This document shows positions 39,884 to 48,740 of a stretch of DNA of 64,000 nucleotides, one piece after another. The DNA comes from Streptomyces acidicola (GTDB taxonomy: Bacteria; Actinomycetota; Actinomycetes; Streptomycetales; Streptomycetaceae): NCBI RefSeq assembly GCF_009377235.1, contig NZ_VMNX01000001.1, positions 124,001 through 188,000 of the forward strand. The letters are read 5' to 3'. The notes below the pieces were generated by a model that worked only from the letters and a program-made list of their open reading frames with translations, made no database searches and was not told where the DNA came from. The translations under genes and the position numbers were made by a program. Within the stretch, counting starts at the first letter, position 1, and every line of letters begins with the position of its first letter.

Positions 39884-40150
39884 GTGGCAGGGAAACGCGC
39901 CTCCAGCCTCAGCAAGAAGACCAACGCCCGCCGTAACACCAAAGCCGGCCGCAAAGCTATGAGCCCCTCCAGCTTCGCCCTGCCGCGGCAGAAGAAGTAC
40001 AGGGTCGACGACGCCGCCCACGCCCGCAACGCGCTCGCCAGGGTGCAGCAGCACGGAACGAGCGGGGAGAAAGCGGCCGTGAAGAAGGCCGTCGCCCGCA
40101 AGTTCCCCAGTATCGGCAAGAGCCGGCGCGGCAAGAAGGGCGGCAAGTGA
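39884..40150 (+). CDS. DUF6582-like basic protein
   Basis: 88 residues, GTG 39884. Lys/Arg-rich ends flank FALPRQKKYRVDDAAHARNALARVQQHGTSGEKAAVKKAVARKFPSI, a pattern shared with DUF6582 proteins of actinophages. Likely nucleic-acid associated because of charge; not shown. Stop overlaps the next start. Confidence 0.7.
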   Translation: MAGKRASSLSKKTNARRNTKAGRKAMSPSSFALPRQKKYRVDDAAHARNALARVQQHGTSGEKAAVKKAVARKFPSIGKSRRGKKGGK

Positions 40151-40407
40151 TGGCCAACCGAGCCAAGAGCAACCGGCGCATCGTCCGCGAAGGACGCAGG
40201 TACTGGAGCGACCGCCCCACCAACGGCGGCAAAGCAGCCGGCATCGGCTACGCGCTTCGCTCCGGATCGTTCACCCGATGCGTGTCCCGCGTGCAGCGCT
40301 TCATGGGCCCGAGGGCGAAGGGGTACTGCGCCCTTCGGTTCCGGGAAGCGACTGGCGCATGGCCTGGTTCGAAGGCCAACAGGGGCGGAAAAGGCCGCAG
40401 GCGGTAG
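40150..40407 (+). CDS. Small basic hypothetical protein
   Basis: 85 residues, ATG in the previous stop. Strongly basic (KSNRRIVREGRRYWSDRP..., ends GGKGRRR) with Cys at CVSRVQRF and YCALRF. Possibly DNA binding. Unknown. Confidence 0.5.
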   Translation: MANRAKSNRRIVREGRRYWSDRPTNGGKAAGIGYALRSGSFTRCVSRVQRFMGPRAKGYCALRFREATGAWPGSKANRGGKGRRR

Positions 40408-40459
40408 GCCAACAAACCCCCGCAGAGCGGCAGTTGGACTGCGATAATGGATCAAAGGA

Positions 40460-40488
40460 CCCCGGCGAGTGCGCTAACACTCCCGGGG
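40460..40488 (+). promoter_or_regulatory. Structured leader hairpin before HNH gene
   Basis: CCCCGGCGAGTG pairs with CACTCCCGGGG (one bulged base, 6-base loop CGCTAA), followed by CGTGGCCGACC, 30 bases before the ATG at 40518. A very stable stem in the transcript leader of a homing-type nuclease; likely a structured RNA element. Confidence 0.55.
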
Positions 40489-40517
40489 CGTGGCCGACCT
40501 GATGCGACAGGACCGAC

Positions 40518-41252
40518 ATGACCAAGGCTATACGCCCCGCCCTCATCAACTGCGCCCGCTGCGGAGTCGAGAAGAAGGTCGGGCGGAGTGGGCCGATACC
40601 GACCTATTGCTCAGGTGCATGCCGGGCAGCGGTCAAGTACGAACGCACCCTCGTGGATGGACGGTACGAAGCGGAGTTGGCGAGAGCTCGGAGGCGCACC
40701 GCCCAGCGGCAGCAAGAGAACGCGCGCCCCTGCCCATACTGCGGGGCGCCAATGACGAATCCCCGGCGTGTCCAATGCGGTCTTGAAGCGTGTAGGTTGC
40801 GCGCGGCCGCAGACCGTATGCGTCAACTGCAGCGCGACTACAAGGCGGAGCACGGCGTTTGGCCGCACCACCGCTATCCGGAATCTCAGCGGGCCGCCAG
40901 CCTCCGACGTCGACACAAGCACGGCCACTGGCGAAAGCAGTACCCAGAACGGGCCGCAGCCTACGACGCCCGTAGGCGTGCCCTAGTGACGCAAGCCCGA
41001 ACCGACGAGACGTTCGCACCGATCGACATCCACACTCGGGACGGCTGGACCTGTCAGCTCTGCCATGAGCCCATCGACCAGAGCATCGCTTGGCCGCATC
41101 CCAAGAGCCCAAGCGTCGACCACATCATCCCTCTATCCAAAGGGGGAGCGCACGCACTGAGCAACGCTCAGAGCGCACACCTCGGATGCAACAGCAGCAA
41201 GTGCGACAGGGAGATGGTCGACGCCGTCGCGCGCATCGGTCAGGCCGGCTGA
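40518..41252 (+). CDS. HNH endonuclease with N-terminal zinc motifs
   Basis: 244 residues. Two N-terminal knuckles (CARCGVEKKV...YCSGACR and CPYCGAPMTNPRRVQCGLEACR), a long basic helix, then the HNH domain: DGWTCQLCHEPI, PSVDHIIPLSKGG, NAQSAHLGCNSSKCD. A free-standing homing or packaging-associated nuclease. Lies between the second HNH and terminase, with a structured leader. Confidence 0.8.
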   Translation: MTKAIRPALINCARCGVEKKVGRSGPIPTYCSGACRAAVKYERTLVDGRYEAELARARRRTAQRQQENARPCPYCGAPMTNPRRVQCGLEACRLRAAADRMRQLQRDYKAEHGVWPHHRYPESQRAASLRRRHKHGHWRKQYPERAAAYDARRRALVTQARTDETFAPIDIHTRDGWTCQLCHEPIDQSIAWPHPKSPSVDHIIPLSKGGAHALSNAQSAHLGCNSSKCDREMVDAVARIGQAG

Positions 41253-41659
41253 CGGCAGGCCCCCATCGCTGGCACCCGTCTCGCCAGCGCCCCTACCCAC
41301 GGGCGGGCAGCGGGGCAGGGCAGGCACGAGTGAGGCAGGTCGATGGTCATGGTCATCGCGTATCGCAGCTCGTCGACGTGATCACTGATGAGCGATCAAG
41401 CGATCAGGATTCGAAGAGTGATTCGAGAGGATCGAGAACGTTGCAGATCAAGTCCCGATCAAGATCGCGGCGGCTTGAAATCTGCATGATCCAAACCGGA
41501 CTCCGGTTCAGCCGACTCGACCATGATCCACCCGGGGAGTGATCCCCGGTGGCTGATCTTTCCGGATCGGGGCCGTCTAGCTCCCCAGAATCTGCGTGCG
41601 CCTGAGCTGTGTTTTTTCGGCCCCTGGTGGGCTCTGTCCGAGGCCCCAGGAGGGTCGTC
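41253..41659. other. Gene-free region with GATC cluster; candidate packaging site
   Basis: 407 bases between the HNH and terminase genes. Twelve GATC sites fall between 41380 and 41568. Near-repeats of CGATCAAG occur at 41393, 41401 (CGATCAGG), 41445 (AGATCAAG) and 41456. A dyad CCGGGGA/TCCCCGG lies at 41532-41549. Phage cos or pac sites usually lie just upstream of the small terminase gene, as here. No other element was seen. Confidence 0.5.
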
Positions 41660-42019
41660 ATGTCATACAAGATCGAACCCCCTGAGGGTCTCGGAGCTAA
41701 GGCCCTGGTGGTCTGGTCGGAGATCTCGGGGAACTATGAGCTGCGTATCGACGAGCTGCGCGTCCTTGAGGATGCCTGCCGGGAGATCGATCTGATCGAG
41801 CGGCTTGAGGCTGCGCTGGTGGACGCCGATCTGATGGTCACTGGCAGCATGGGGCAGCCCGTTGCCTCGCCGCTCGTGCAGGAGCTGCGGCAGCACCGCG
41901 GTGTCCTGGCTCGGCTGCTGGGCTGGTTGAAGCTGCCGGATGAGGAGGAGCCGGCCAAGGGGACTGCGTCGGCGTCGGCGCGGCAGGCGGCTATGGCGCG
42001 TTGGGGCCGTGGCGCGTAG
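41660..42019 (+). CDS. Terminase small subunit
   Basis: 119 residues from ATG 41660 after AGGAGGG. SYKIEPPEGLGAKALVVWSEISGNYELRIDELRVLEDACREIDLIERLE is a recurring start of actinophage small terminases; helical throughout. Binds the packaging site and recruits the large subunit. The large-subunit GTG starts inside its 3' end. Confidence 0.75.
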   Translation: MSYKIEPPEGLGAKALVVWSEISGNYELRIDELRVLEDACREIDLIERLEAALVDADLMVTGSMGQPVASPLVQELRQHRGVLARLLGWLKLPDEEEPAKGTASASARQAAMARWGRGA

Positions 42020-43787
42020 GCGGTCGGTCGAGCGCCGGGACGACGGGCACGGCGAGGTCATTGCCTGGTACCGGGAGCGTCTGTCTGGGGTTGCTCCGCG
42101 TCCGGAGTTGGAGTGGGAGCCGAAGCTGATCGGCCCGACGTGGCAGCGGGACTCAGGCGGCTCGTGGCGGCTTCCGGAGGCCACGCTGGGCTGGGAAGTC
42201 CTCGGCTGGTGTGGTGTCTGGCTTCAGCACTCCCGCGGTGTCCCGTGGCGCTTCACCGACGAGCAGGCACGTTTCCTTCTCTGGTGGTTCGCCCTCGACG
42301 AGGCTGGCACGTTCGCATACCGCGATGGAGTCCTCCAAAGATTGAAGGGCTGGGGCAAAGATCCATTGGGCGCATGCTTGTGCGCCGTCGAAGCCCTGGG
42401 GCCTTCCCGTTTCGTCGACTGGGCTGCCGACGGAACACCGATCGCAACGGACAGCCCCGAGGCGTGGGTTCAGACCGCGGCCGTCAGTCTTGAGCAGACG
42501 AAGAACACGATGCGGCTCTTCCCATCGCTGTTCACAGCGGAGGCGAAGGAGCACTACCGCATCCAGGTCGGCAAGGAGACGGTCAACGCTCTGGGCGACT
42601 CGCGCCTGATCCAGGCGGTGACGTCGTCGCCGTCGACACTGGAGGGCGCGCGGGCGACCTTTGTGCTGCTGAACGAGACGCACCACTGGGATTCGTCGAA
42701 CTCGGGCCACGACATGGCCGACGTGATCGAGCGCAACGCCACCAAGTCCGCGGACGGCGCGGCGCGGACGCTCCGCATCACGAACGCCTACGAGCCCGGA
42801 CAAGACTCCGTTGCTGAGCGGGACCGGGACGCCTGGGAGGCTGTGGACGCCGGCCGGGTGATGGACTCGGGCCTGCTGTACGACTCGATCGAAGCTCCAC
42901 CGAAGGCGCCGCTGACGGTCGAGGATGCCCCGGCCGTGATCCGGTCGATCCGCGGGGATGCGGCGTGGCTGAACGTGGACCGGATCGTGAAGTCGATCGC
43001 CGACGTCAGGAACCCTCCCAGCCGGTCGAGGCGCTTCTGGTACAACATGATCGTCGCAGCCGAGGACGCCTGGATGGCGCCCTACGAATGGGACGCCTGC
43101 AAGGCCGTCGGCCTCGAAGTCAGGGACGGCGAAGAGGTCGTCATGTTCTTCGACGGCTCGAAGTCCGATGATGCGACCGCTCTGGCTGGCTGTCGTATGT
43201 CGGACGGCCACGTCTTCACGCTCGGCGTGTGGCAGCGGCCGGCGAACTGGGATCCCGACCTTCCGTGGTCGGTCCCGCGGGACGAGGCGGATGGTGTCGT
43301 CGAGCGTGCCTTCAACACGTACAAGGTGCTGGCGTTCTTCTGTGACCCGGGCTCCGGCAAGGACGACGATGGCGAACGGTACTGGTACGCCTACCTCGAC
43401 AAGTGGGGCCAGGAGCACGGTTCGAAGCTGATCCTGCATGCGGTGACGGCGGGGCCGAAGCAGCATGCCGTCCGCTGGGACATGGGCGCCCCGCGCCATC
43501 AGGAGGAGTTCACGGATGCCGTGAAGCGGACGGGCGAGGACATCCTGGAGCGGCGCCTGACGCATGACGGCCACAAGGTGATGCGGACGCACGTCGCGAA
43601 CTCCCGCCGCCGCACGAATGCGTGGGGGATCACGATCGGCAAGGAGCACCGCGAGAGCGCCCGGAAGATCGACCTCGCGGTGTGCATGATCGGCGCCCGG
43701 ATGCTGCGCAGGAAGCTCCTCAACAGCAAGCAGTACGGGAAGCGGCCGAAGTCGCGCGGCAAAGGCAGGGTGGTGGTGCTGCGGTGA
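42009..43787 (+). CDS. Terminase large subunit
   Basis: 592 residues from GTG 42009; an ATG at 41940 lies deep in the small-subunit gene and is not favoured. ATPase: a deviant Walker A KGWGKD (residues ~113-118) and Walker B FVLLNETHHW with N222/E223. Nuclease: MFFDGSKSDDAT (D382), FFCDPGSGKDD (D446) and a final IDLAVCMIGA strand. Packages DNA into the prohead. TerL and portal overlap by four bases. Confidence 0.85.
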   Translation: MARRRSVERRDDGHGEVIAWYRERLSGVAPRPELEWEPKLIGPTWQRDSGGSWRLPEATLGWEVLGWCGVWLQHSRGVPWRFTDEQARFLLWWFALDEAGTFAYRDGVLQRLKGWGKDPLGACLCAVEALGPSRFVDWAADGTPIATDSPEAWVQTAAVSLEQTKNTMRLFPSLFTAEAKEHYRIQVGKETVNALGDSRLIQAVTSSPSTLEGARATFVLLNETHHWDSSNSGHDMADVIERNATKSADGAARTLRITNAYEPGQDSVAERDRDAWEAVDAGRVMDSGLLYDSIEAPPKAPLTVEDAPAVIRSIRGDAAWLNVDRIVKSIADVRNPPSRSRRFWYNMIVAAEDAWMAPYEWDACKAVGLEVRDGEEVVMFFDGSKSDDATALAGCRMSDGHVFTLGVWQRPANWDPDLPWSVPRDEADGVVERAFNTYKVLAFFCDPGSGKDDDGERYWYAYLDKWGQEHGSKLILHAVTAGPKQHAVRWDMGAPRHQEEFTDAVKRTGEDILERRLTHDGHKVMRTHVANSRRRTNAWGITIGKEHRESARKIDLAVCMIGARMLRRKLLNSKQYGKRPKSRGKGRVVVLR

Positions 43788-45250
43788 CTCTGTCCATCCC
43801 TGAACTCCCGCTGGTGTACCTGTCGGACGACGAGCTCGCCCTGATCAACATGCTGCGCGCGGATATGCAGCGTGACCGTTGGGCGCTGCTTCTTCGGGAC
43901 GCGTACTTCAACGGCGAGCAGTTGATCCGGGATCTCGGCATCAGCATCCCGCCGCAGTTGAAGGGCCTGCATACGGTGATCGGCTGGCCGCGGGTCGGTG
44001 TCGAAAGCCTGGAAGAGCGTCTCGATCTGGAGGCGTTCCGCTGGGCGGACGGCTCGGACTCGTCGGACCTGGCGGAGATCGCCGACGCCAACGATCTGTT
44101 CGACGAATCGTCGCTGGCGCACCTGGACTCGCTGGTGTACGGCCGCGAGTATCTGGCGGTCGGCTCGGGCGACTGCGGTACGGATGACTGCCCGCCCCTG
44201 ATCTCGGCTGAGTCGCCGCTGGACATGACCCTGATGTGGGATGCCCGGCTGCGCATGGGGACGGCGGCTCTGCGGGAGTGCGCGGCTGACACGTTCGTGG
44301 AGTCGGGCCCCGAGGAGCGGATGATCGTCCTGTATCTGCCGGATCAGACGGTGACTGCGTTGCCGTCGGAGTCTGGCGGCTGGGAGGTCATCGACCGGGA
44401 CATCCACAACCTGGGTGCCGTGCCGGTGGTGCGGATGGCGAACCGGCAGCGGACCGCGGACCGGGTGGGGAAGTCGGAGATCACCCCGGAGGTCATGTCG
44501 ATCACGGACGCGGCGTGCCGGCGCCTGATGGGCATGGAAGTGGCGGCCGAGTTCTTCGGCGCTCCGCAGCGCTACATCCTGGGTGCGTCGGAGTCGGCGT
44601 TCCAGGACGCGGAGGGTAACGCCAAGAGCGCGTGGGAGACGTACATCGGCCGGGTTCTCGCGTTGGAGCGGGACGAGGACGGGCAGGTGCCGACGGTCGG
44701 CCAGTTCGCCGCGCACGATCCGACGGCGATGACGCGGATCATCGACCTGTATGCGCGGATCATGTCCAGCCAGTTTGGTCTGCCGCCGCACATGCTCGGC
44801 TACACCACCGACAACCCGGCCTCAGCGGACGCGATCCGGTCGACCGAGGCGAAGCTGGTGAAGCGGTCGGAGCGCCGCATCCGCCGGTATGGGGCGGCTT
44901 GGCAGCAGGCGATGCGGCTGGCCTTGTGGGTGCGGGATGGCGTGCCGCCGGAGAAGACGCGCCGTATCGAGACGGTATGGCGGAACCCGGCGACCCCGAC
45001 GGTGGCGGCGCAGGCGGACGCCACGGTGAAGCTGGTCCAGGCCGGCATCCTGCCCGCCGATTCCGACGTCACGCTGGAGATGGCTGGGCTGACGGAGGGG
45101 CAACGGCAGCGGGTCCGGGCGGACCGACGGCTCGCCGGTGCGGCGTCGACTGGTGGCCGACTCTTGGAGCGTCTGGACGCGCTGAACCGCTCGCCGTCTG
45201 CGGCGCTGCCGGATGTGGTGGAGGTCGACGGTGGCGACGACGGTCTCTGA
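43784..45250 (+). CDS. Portal protein
   Basis: 488 residues from GTG 43784. LRDAYFNGEQLIRDLGISIPPQL, GWPRVGVESLEERLDLEAF, and later FGLPPHMLGYTTDNPASADAIRSTEAKLVKRSERRIRRYG are the stem and crown landmarks of SPP1/HK97-type portals. Forms the DNA entry ring. The next gene starts within its 3' end. Confidence 0.85.
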   Translation: MTLSIPELPLVYLSDDELALINMLRADMQRDRWALLLRDAYFNGEQLIRDLGISIPPQLKGLHTVIGWPRVGVESLEERLDLEAFRWADGSDSSDLAEIADANDLFDESSLAHLDSLVYGREYLAVGSGDCGTDDCPPLISAESPLDMTLMWDARLRMGTAALRECAADTFVESGPEERMIVLYLPDQTVTALPSESGGWEVIDRDIHNLGAVPVVRMANRQRTADRVGKSEITPEVMSITDAACRRLMGMEVAAEFFGAPQRYILGASESAFQDAEGNAKSAWETYIGRVLALERDEDGQVPTVGQFAAHDPTAMTRIIDLYARIMSSQFGLPPHMLGYTTDNPASADAIRSTEAKLVKRSERRIRRYGAAWQQAMRLALWVRDGVPPEKTRRIETVWRNPATPTVAAQADATVKLVQAGILPADSDVTLEMAGLTEGQRQRVRADRRLAGAASTGGRLLERLDALNRSPSAALPDVVEVDGGDDGL

Positions 45251-46004
45251 GGGTGGCCGTGACGCCGACCGGTACCGGTCCGCGCAGTTCGGCCTGTCTC
45301 GGCTGCTGGTGCGGGATGTGCGCGGACTGCGGCGGTTGATCATTCCGTCGAGGTTGCGGACGTCGGTTCCGGACTGGATCGCCGCGGTGCACGCGGTGGT
45401 CGAGCAGTACGCGCAGACGTCGGCCGCTTTGAGCGCCGAGTTCTACGACGCCCAGCGGGACGCGGCCGGAGTGCCCGGCACGTTCACGGTGCCGGTCGCC
45501 GACCCGCCGCCCGAGGGCCGCACGGAGGCGAGCCTGCGATGGGCGACGAAGGACGTGTGGGAGCGAGACCCGGACGTCGCGACGGCTGCGCAGCTTGAGC
45601 CCCTCGATGTCCGCTTGGAGCAGGCAGAGAGGAAGGCCGAGCTGGTCGTGCAGAAGCTCGTCGCCGACACCGGCCGCGACACAGTCCTGGAGGCGGTACG
45701 CCAGGACCGGCAGGCGACCGCGTGGGCCCGATCGGCGGCCCTCGGCGCGTGCGCCTTCTGCAAGATGCTGTCCAGCCGCGGGGCTGTGTTTGCTCAGGAC
45801 ACCGTGGGCTTTCGAGCCCACGACGGCTGCCATTGCGCGGCGACTCCGGTCTTTGCGGGGCAGCGCTTTGAGTTGTCGCCGCACGCCCGCGAGTGGGCGC
45901 GCTTGTACCAGGAGTACGCCGCTGGCCACTCCGGGAGCCAGCTGGCCCGCTTCCGGCGGGCGTTGGCGGAGCACGACCAGTACCCGCTCCCTGGCTCTTT
46001 CTGA
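45231..46004 (+). CDS. MuF-like minor capsid protein (VG15 type)
   Basis: 257 residues from GTG 45231, overlapping the portal gene by 20 bases. The C-terminal domain (ALGACAFCKMLSSRGAVFAQDTVGFRAHDGCHCAATPVFAGQ) is the Cys/His-rich MuF/VG15 module found directly after portals. Packaged with the portal. Confidence 0.75.
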   Translation: MATTVSEGGRDADRYRSAQFGLSRLLVRDVRGLRRLIIPSRLRTSVPDWIAAVHAVVEQYAQTSAALSAEFYDAQRDAAGVPGTFTVPVADPPPEGRTEASLRWATKDVWERDPDVATAAQLEPLDVRLEQAERKAELVVQKLVADTGRDTVLEAVRQDRQATAWARSAALGACAFCKMLSSRGAVFAQDTVGFRAHDGCHCAATPVFAGQRFELSPHAREWARLYQEYAAGHSGSQLARFRRALAEHDQYPLPGSF

Positions 46005-46067
46005 TCAACGAGGTCGCCCTGGTGGTGGCCTTTCTCATTTCCACAGCCCCTGGAGGGCCGATTCGTC

Positions 46068-46721
46068 ATGCCCGAAGAGACCGAGACCGTCGAGCAGCAG
46101 AACACCGGCCCCGAGGAGACCGTCGATGAGACGGCGACCGAGGAGAACGGCAGCACCGAAGTCACGGAGGACGCCCAGGAGGCGGAGACCGGCGGCGAGG
46201 AGAAGCCGTTCGATCGGAAGAAGTTCGAGGCCGAACTTCGCAAGAAAAACAGCGAGGCCGCGAACCTCCGCAAGCGCCTGAAGGAGCTCGAACCGCTGGC
46301 GAAGAAGGCCAAGGAGTTCGAGGACGCGCAGAAGTCGGAGACCGAGCGCCTGACCGAGCAGTTGCAGGCCGCGAACGAGCGGATCTCAGCGACCCGGAAG
46401 CGCCTTGTCGAGGCTCGCGTCCAGGCCCTGGCCGGCTCGACGGTCGGGGAGCGAGCGGCGTTCACGGATCCCGAGGACGCAGTGACGTCCCTGGATCTCG
46501 GCTCGTACATCGACGACGACTCGGGTGCCATCGACGAGACTGCCATTGAGGCGGATCTCCAGGCGCTGTTGGAGCGCAAGCCGCACTGGGCGAAGACCCA
46601 GCCCCCGGAGGGCCCGCGGCGACCCGCGCCGGATCGCACTCAGGCGTCCGGCGCCAACAAGAAGCAGGCCCCCAGCCCGCGCGATGAGTTCGCCGGGTGG
46701 CTGAGTTCGAAGCTCACGTAG
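46068..46721 (+). CDS. Capsid scaffolding protein
   Basis: 217 residues. Very acidic Glu/Thr-rich start, a central coiled coil (KKFEAELRKKNSEAANLRKRLKELEPLAKKAKEFEDAQK) and a basic-ended tail, as expected of scaffolds placed just before the major capsid gene. No protease motif seen. Confidence 0.8.
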   Translation: MPEETETVEQQNTGPEETVDETATEENGSTEVTEDAQEAETGGEEKPFDRKKFEAELRKKNSEAANLRKRLKELEPLAKKAKEFEDAQKSETERLTEQLQAANERISATRKRLVEARVQALAGSTVGERAAFTDPEDAVTSLDLGSYIDDDSGAIDETAIEADLQALLERKPHWAKTQPPEGPRRPAPDRTQASGANKKQAPSPRDEFAGWLSSKLT

Positions 46722-46741
46722 CTTCGGGAGAAGAGAACACC

Positions 46742-47698
46742 ATGGCGGTTACCGCCCCCCTGACTCTGTCCAACGTCGATGCGTCGCTTCTGCCGCGCAC
46801 GATCACAGCCCCGATCTTCGAGAAGTCCACGGAACAGTCGGCAGTCATGGCGCTGGCGCGCCGGGCGCCGCTGGCTCTGGACGCCACCACGTCGGTGCCG
46901 ATCCCGATGGACGTGCCGACCGCGGACTGGGTCGGGCAGGCGGCGAAGAAGCCCCTGTCCACTGGCGGCGTCGACGTGAAGCAGATGCAGGCCAAGAAGC
47001 TGGCCGTCCTCATCCCGGTCGCCATGGAGGTCGCGAAGACCAACGCGGGCGGCCTGTACGACCAGCTGCAGAAGGACCTGCCGACCGCGTTCGCCCGCGC
47101 CTACGACCACGCGACGATCCACGGCAAGACGATGAAGGGCGCCACCGGCCCGTTCACCGAGTACCTGGCAGCCACCAGCAACTCGGTTGCGCTGGGCACG
47201 AAGACTCAGGCGCAGGGCGGCATCTGGGCCGACCTGGTGACGGGCATGGAGGAGGTCATCGACGGTGACTGGGATTACACCGGCACCGTCGCCGACCACC
47301 GCCTGAAGCCGAAGCTGCTGCTCGCGACGGACACGACCGGCCGGCCGATCCTCGTCGACACGCAGACCCCGGGCACCGACATGGCCGCCGCGGGCACGCT
47401 GATCGGCGAGCCGCTCGCCTACTCGCGCAGCGTGTCGGGCAAGCAGCGCCGGCAGTCCGCGTCGACGGACACCGGCCTGCGTGCGATCGGCGGTGACTGG
47501 AGCCAGGCGGCATACGGCGTGGGTTTGGATATCACCGTGAGGGTGTCCGACCAGGCCACCTACGTGGACGAGGAGGGTGGCGTCCACTCGGCGTTCCAGG
47601 AGAACTTGATCCTGATCCTCGCCGAGGCCTACTACGGCTTCGTGATGGGCGACGCCGAGGCGTTCGTGAAGTTCACCGGCACTCCGTCGGGGTCCTGA
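46742..47698 (+). CDS. Major capsid protein (HK97 fold)
   Basis: 318 residues from ATG 46742 after GGGAGAAGAG. Patterns DASLLPRTITAPIFEKSTEQSAVMALARRAPL, ADWVGQAAKKPLSTGGVDVKQMQAKKLAVLIPVAMEV and the C-terminal EENLILILAEAYYGFVMGDAEAFV are typical of HK97-type shells (N-arm, spine helix, P-domain). Stop overlaps the glycosyltransferase start. Confidence 0.85.
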   Translation: MAVTAPLTLSNVDASLLPRTITAPIFEKSTEQSAVMALARRAPLALDATTSVPIPMDVPTADWVGQAAKKPLSTGGVDVKQMQAKKLAVLIPVAMEVAKTNAGGLYDQLQKDLPTAFARAYDHATIHGKTMKGATGPFTEYLAATSNSVALGTKTQAQGGIWADLVTGMEEVIDGDWDYTGTVADHRLKPKLLLATDTTGRPILVDTQTPGTDMAAAGTLIGEPLAYSRSVSGKQRRQSASTDTGLRAIGGDWSQAAYGVGLDITVRVSDQATYVDEEGGVHSAFQENLILILAEAYYGFVMGDAEAFVKFTGTPSGS

Positions 47699-48732
47699 TG
47701 GCGACGGCTGTCCCGGCTTCCGCGCCGGGCGGGGCAGCCAAGCCCCTACAGATCGTCGCCCGCGTGCACGCGATGCCGCCCGAGCACAACGCGGGCGCCG
47801 AGCACATGCTCGTGTCGATGGTTCGGCCGCTGGTGGACCGCGGGCACGACGTGCAGGTGTGGCTGTCCCGCTACGGCAAGGCCCACGAAGAGTACGAGTA
47901 CCGGGGAATTCGTGTGGTGCCGCTGGAGTCGCGCCTCGACTTCACCACCGCGGTCCGGCGGGCGGATGTGCTGCTCGCGCATCTGGAGACGGTGCCGTCG
48001 ACGGCGTCGCTGGCCCGCGGCTACGGGAAGCGGCTGGTGGTGGTGTGCCACAACACGCACAGGCCGACGTTCCGGGATGTGGCGGCGGGCGGCACGTCGC
48101 TGGCGGTGTACAACTCGCAGTGGATGGAGCGGGAGGCGGAGCTGTTCTTCGCCGAGTACCCGAAGAGCACCCAGCCGGAGTCGTCGTTGATCGTGCGGCC
48201 TCCGGTGTTCGCGGAGGAGTACCGGACGAAGCCCGGCAAGGCGATCACACTGATCAACTGCAATGAGGCGAAGGGCGGCAAGGTCCTCGCCGCTCTGGCC
48301 CGCCGCATGCCGGATCAGCAATTCCTGGCCGTGAAGGGCGCCTACGGCGAGCAGATCCTCCCCGACCTACCCAACCTCGAAGTCGTCGACCACGTCCAGG
48401 GCGAGGACATGCGGGAGAGGGTGTATGCCCGCACGCGTGTGCTGCTGATGCCGTCCTCGTATGAGTCGTGGGGGCGTGCCGGTTGTGAGGCGCTCGCCAG
48501 CGGCATTCCCGTAGTTGCTCACCCCACGCCCGGTCTGTGCGAGTCGCTGGGTGAGGCGGGCATCTTCGTCGACCGCAATGACGTGGCGGGCTATGAGGCG
48601 GTGCTGCGGAAGCTGTTGACGGCCGCCGAGTACCGGCTGGCGTCCAAGCGGGCGAAGGCCCGGTCCGCCGAGCTGGATCCGGCCGCCGACCTTGCTGCCT
48701 GGTGCGATGTCGTGGAGGGCCTGGCCCGTTAG
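47698..48732 (+). CDS. Glycosyltransferase, family 4-like
   Basis: 344 residues, ATGA overlap with the capsid gene. GT-B fold: NAGAEHMLVSMVRPLVDRGHDVQVWLS (N-terminal Rossmann half), then LLMPSSYESWGRAGCEALASGIPVVAHP, with the E-x7-E nucleotide-sugar site (E256 and E264). Sugar donor and acceptor unknown. Its place between the capsid and connector genes suggests it glycosylates a capsid or tail protein, or host surface. Confidence 0.85.
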   Translation: MATAVPASAPGGAAKPLQIVARVHAMPPEHNAGAEHMLVSMVRPLVDRGHDVQVWLSRYGKAHEEYEYRGIRVVPLESRLDFTTAVRRADVLLAHLETVPSTASLARGYGKRLVVVCHNTHRPTFRDVAAGGTSLAVYNSQWMEREAELFFAEYPKSTQPESSLIVRPPVFAEEYRTKPGKAITLINCNEAKGGKVLAALARRMPDQQFLAVKGAYGEQILPDLPNLEVVDHVQGEDMRERVYARTRVLLMPSSYESWGRAGCEALASGIPVVAHPTPGLCESLGEAGIFVDRNDVAGYEAVLRKLLTAAEYRLASKRAKARSAELDPAADLAAWCDVVEGLAR

Positions 48733-48740
48733 GAGGCGTT

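Noticed and set aside
42153..43649. 498-codon minus-strand open frame
   Set aside because: Antisense to the large terminase gene with no recognisable protein pattern.
41940..43787. Longer start of large terminase at ATG 41940
   Set aside because: It would overlap the small-terminase gene by 80 bases and add an Arg-rich, unstructured stretch; GTG 42009 at the gene junction is preferred.
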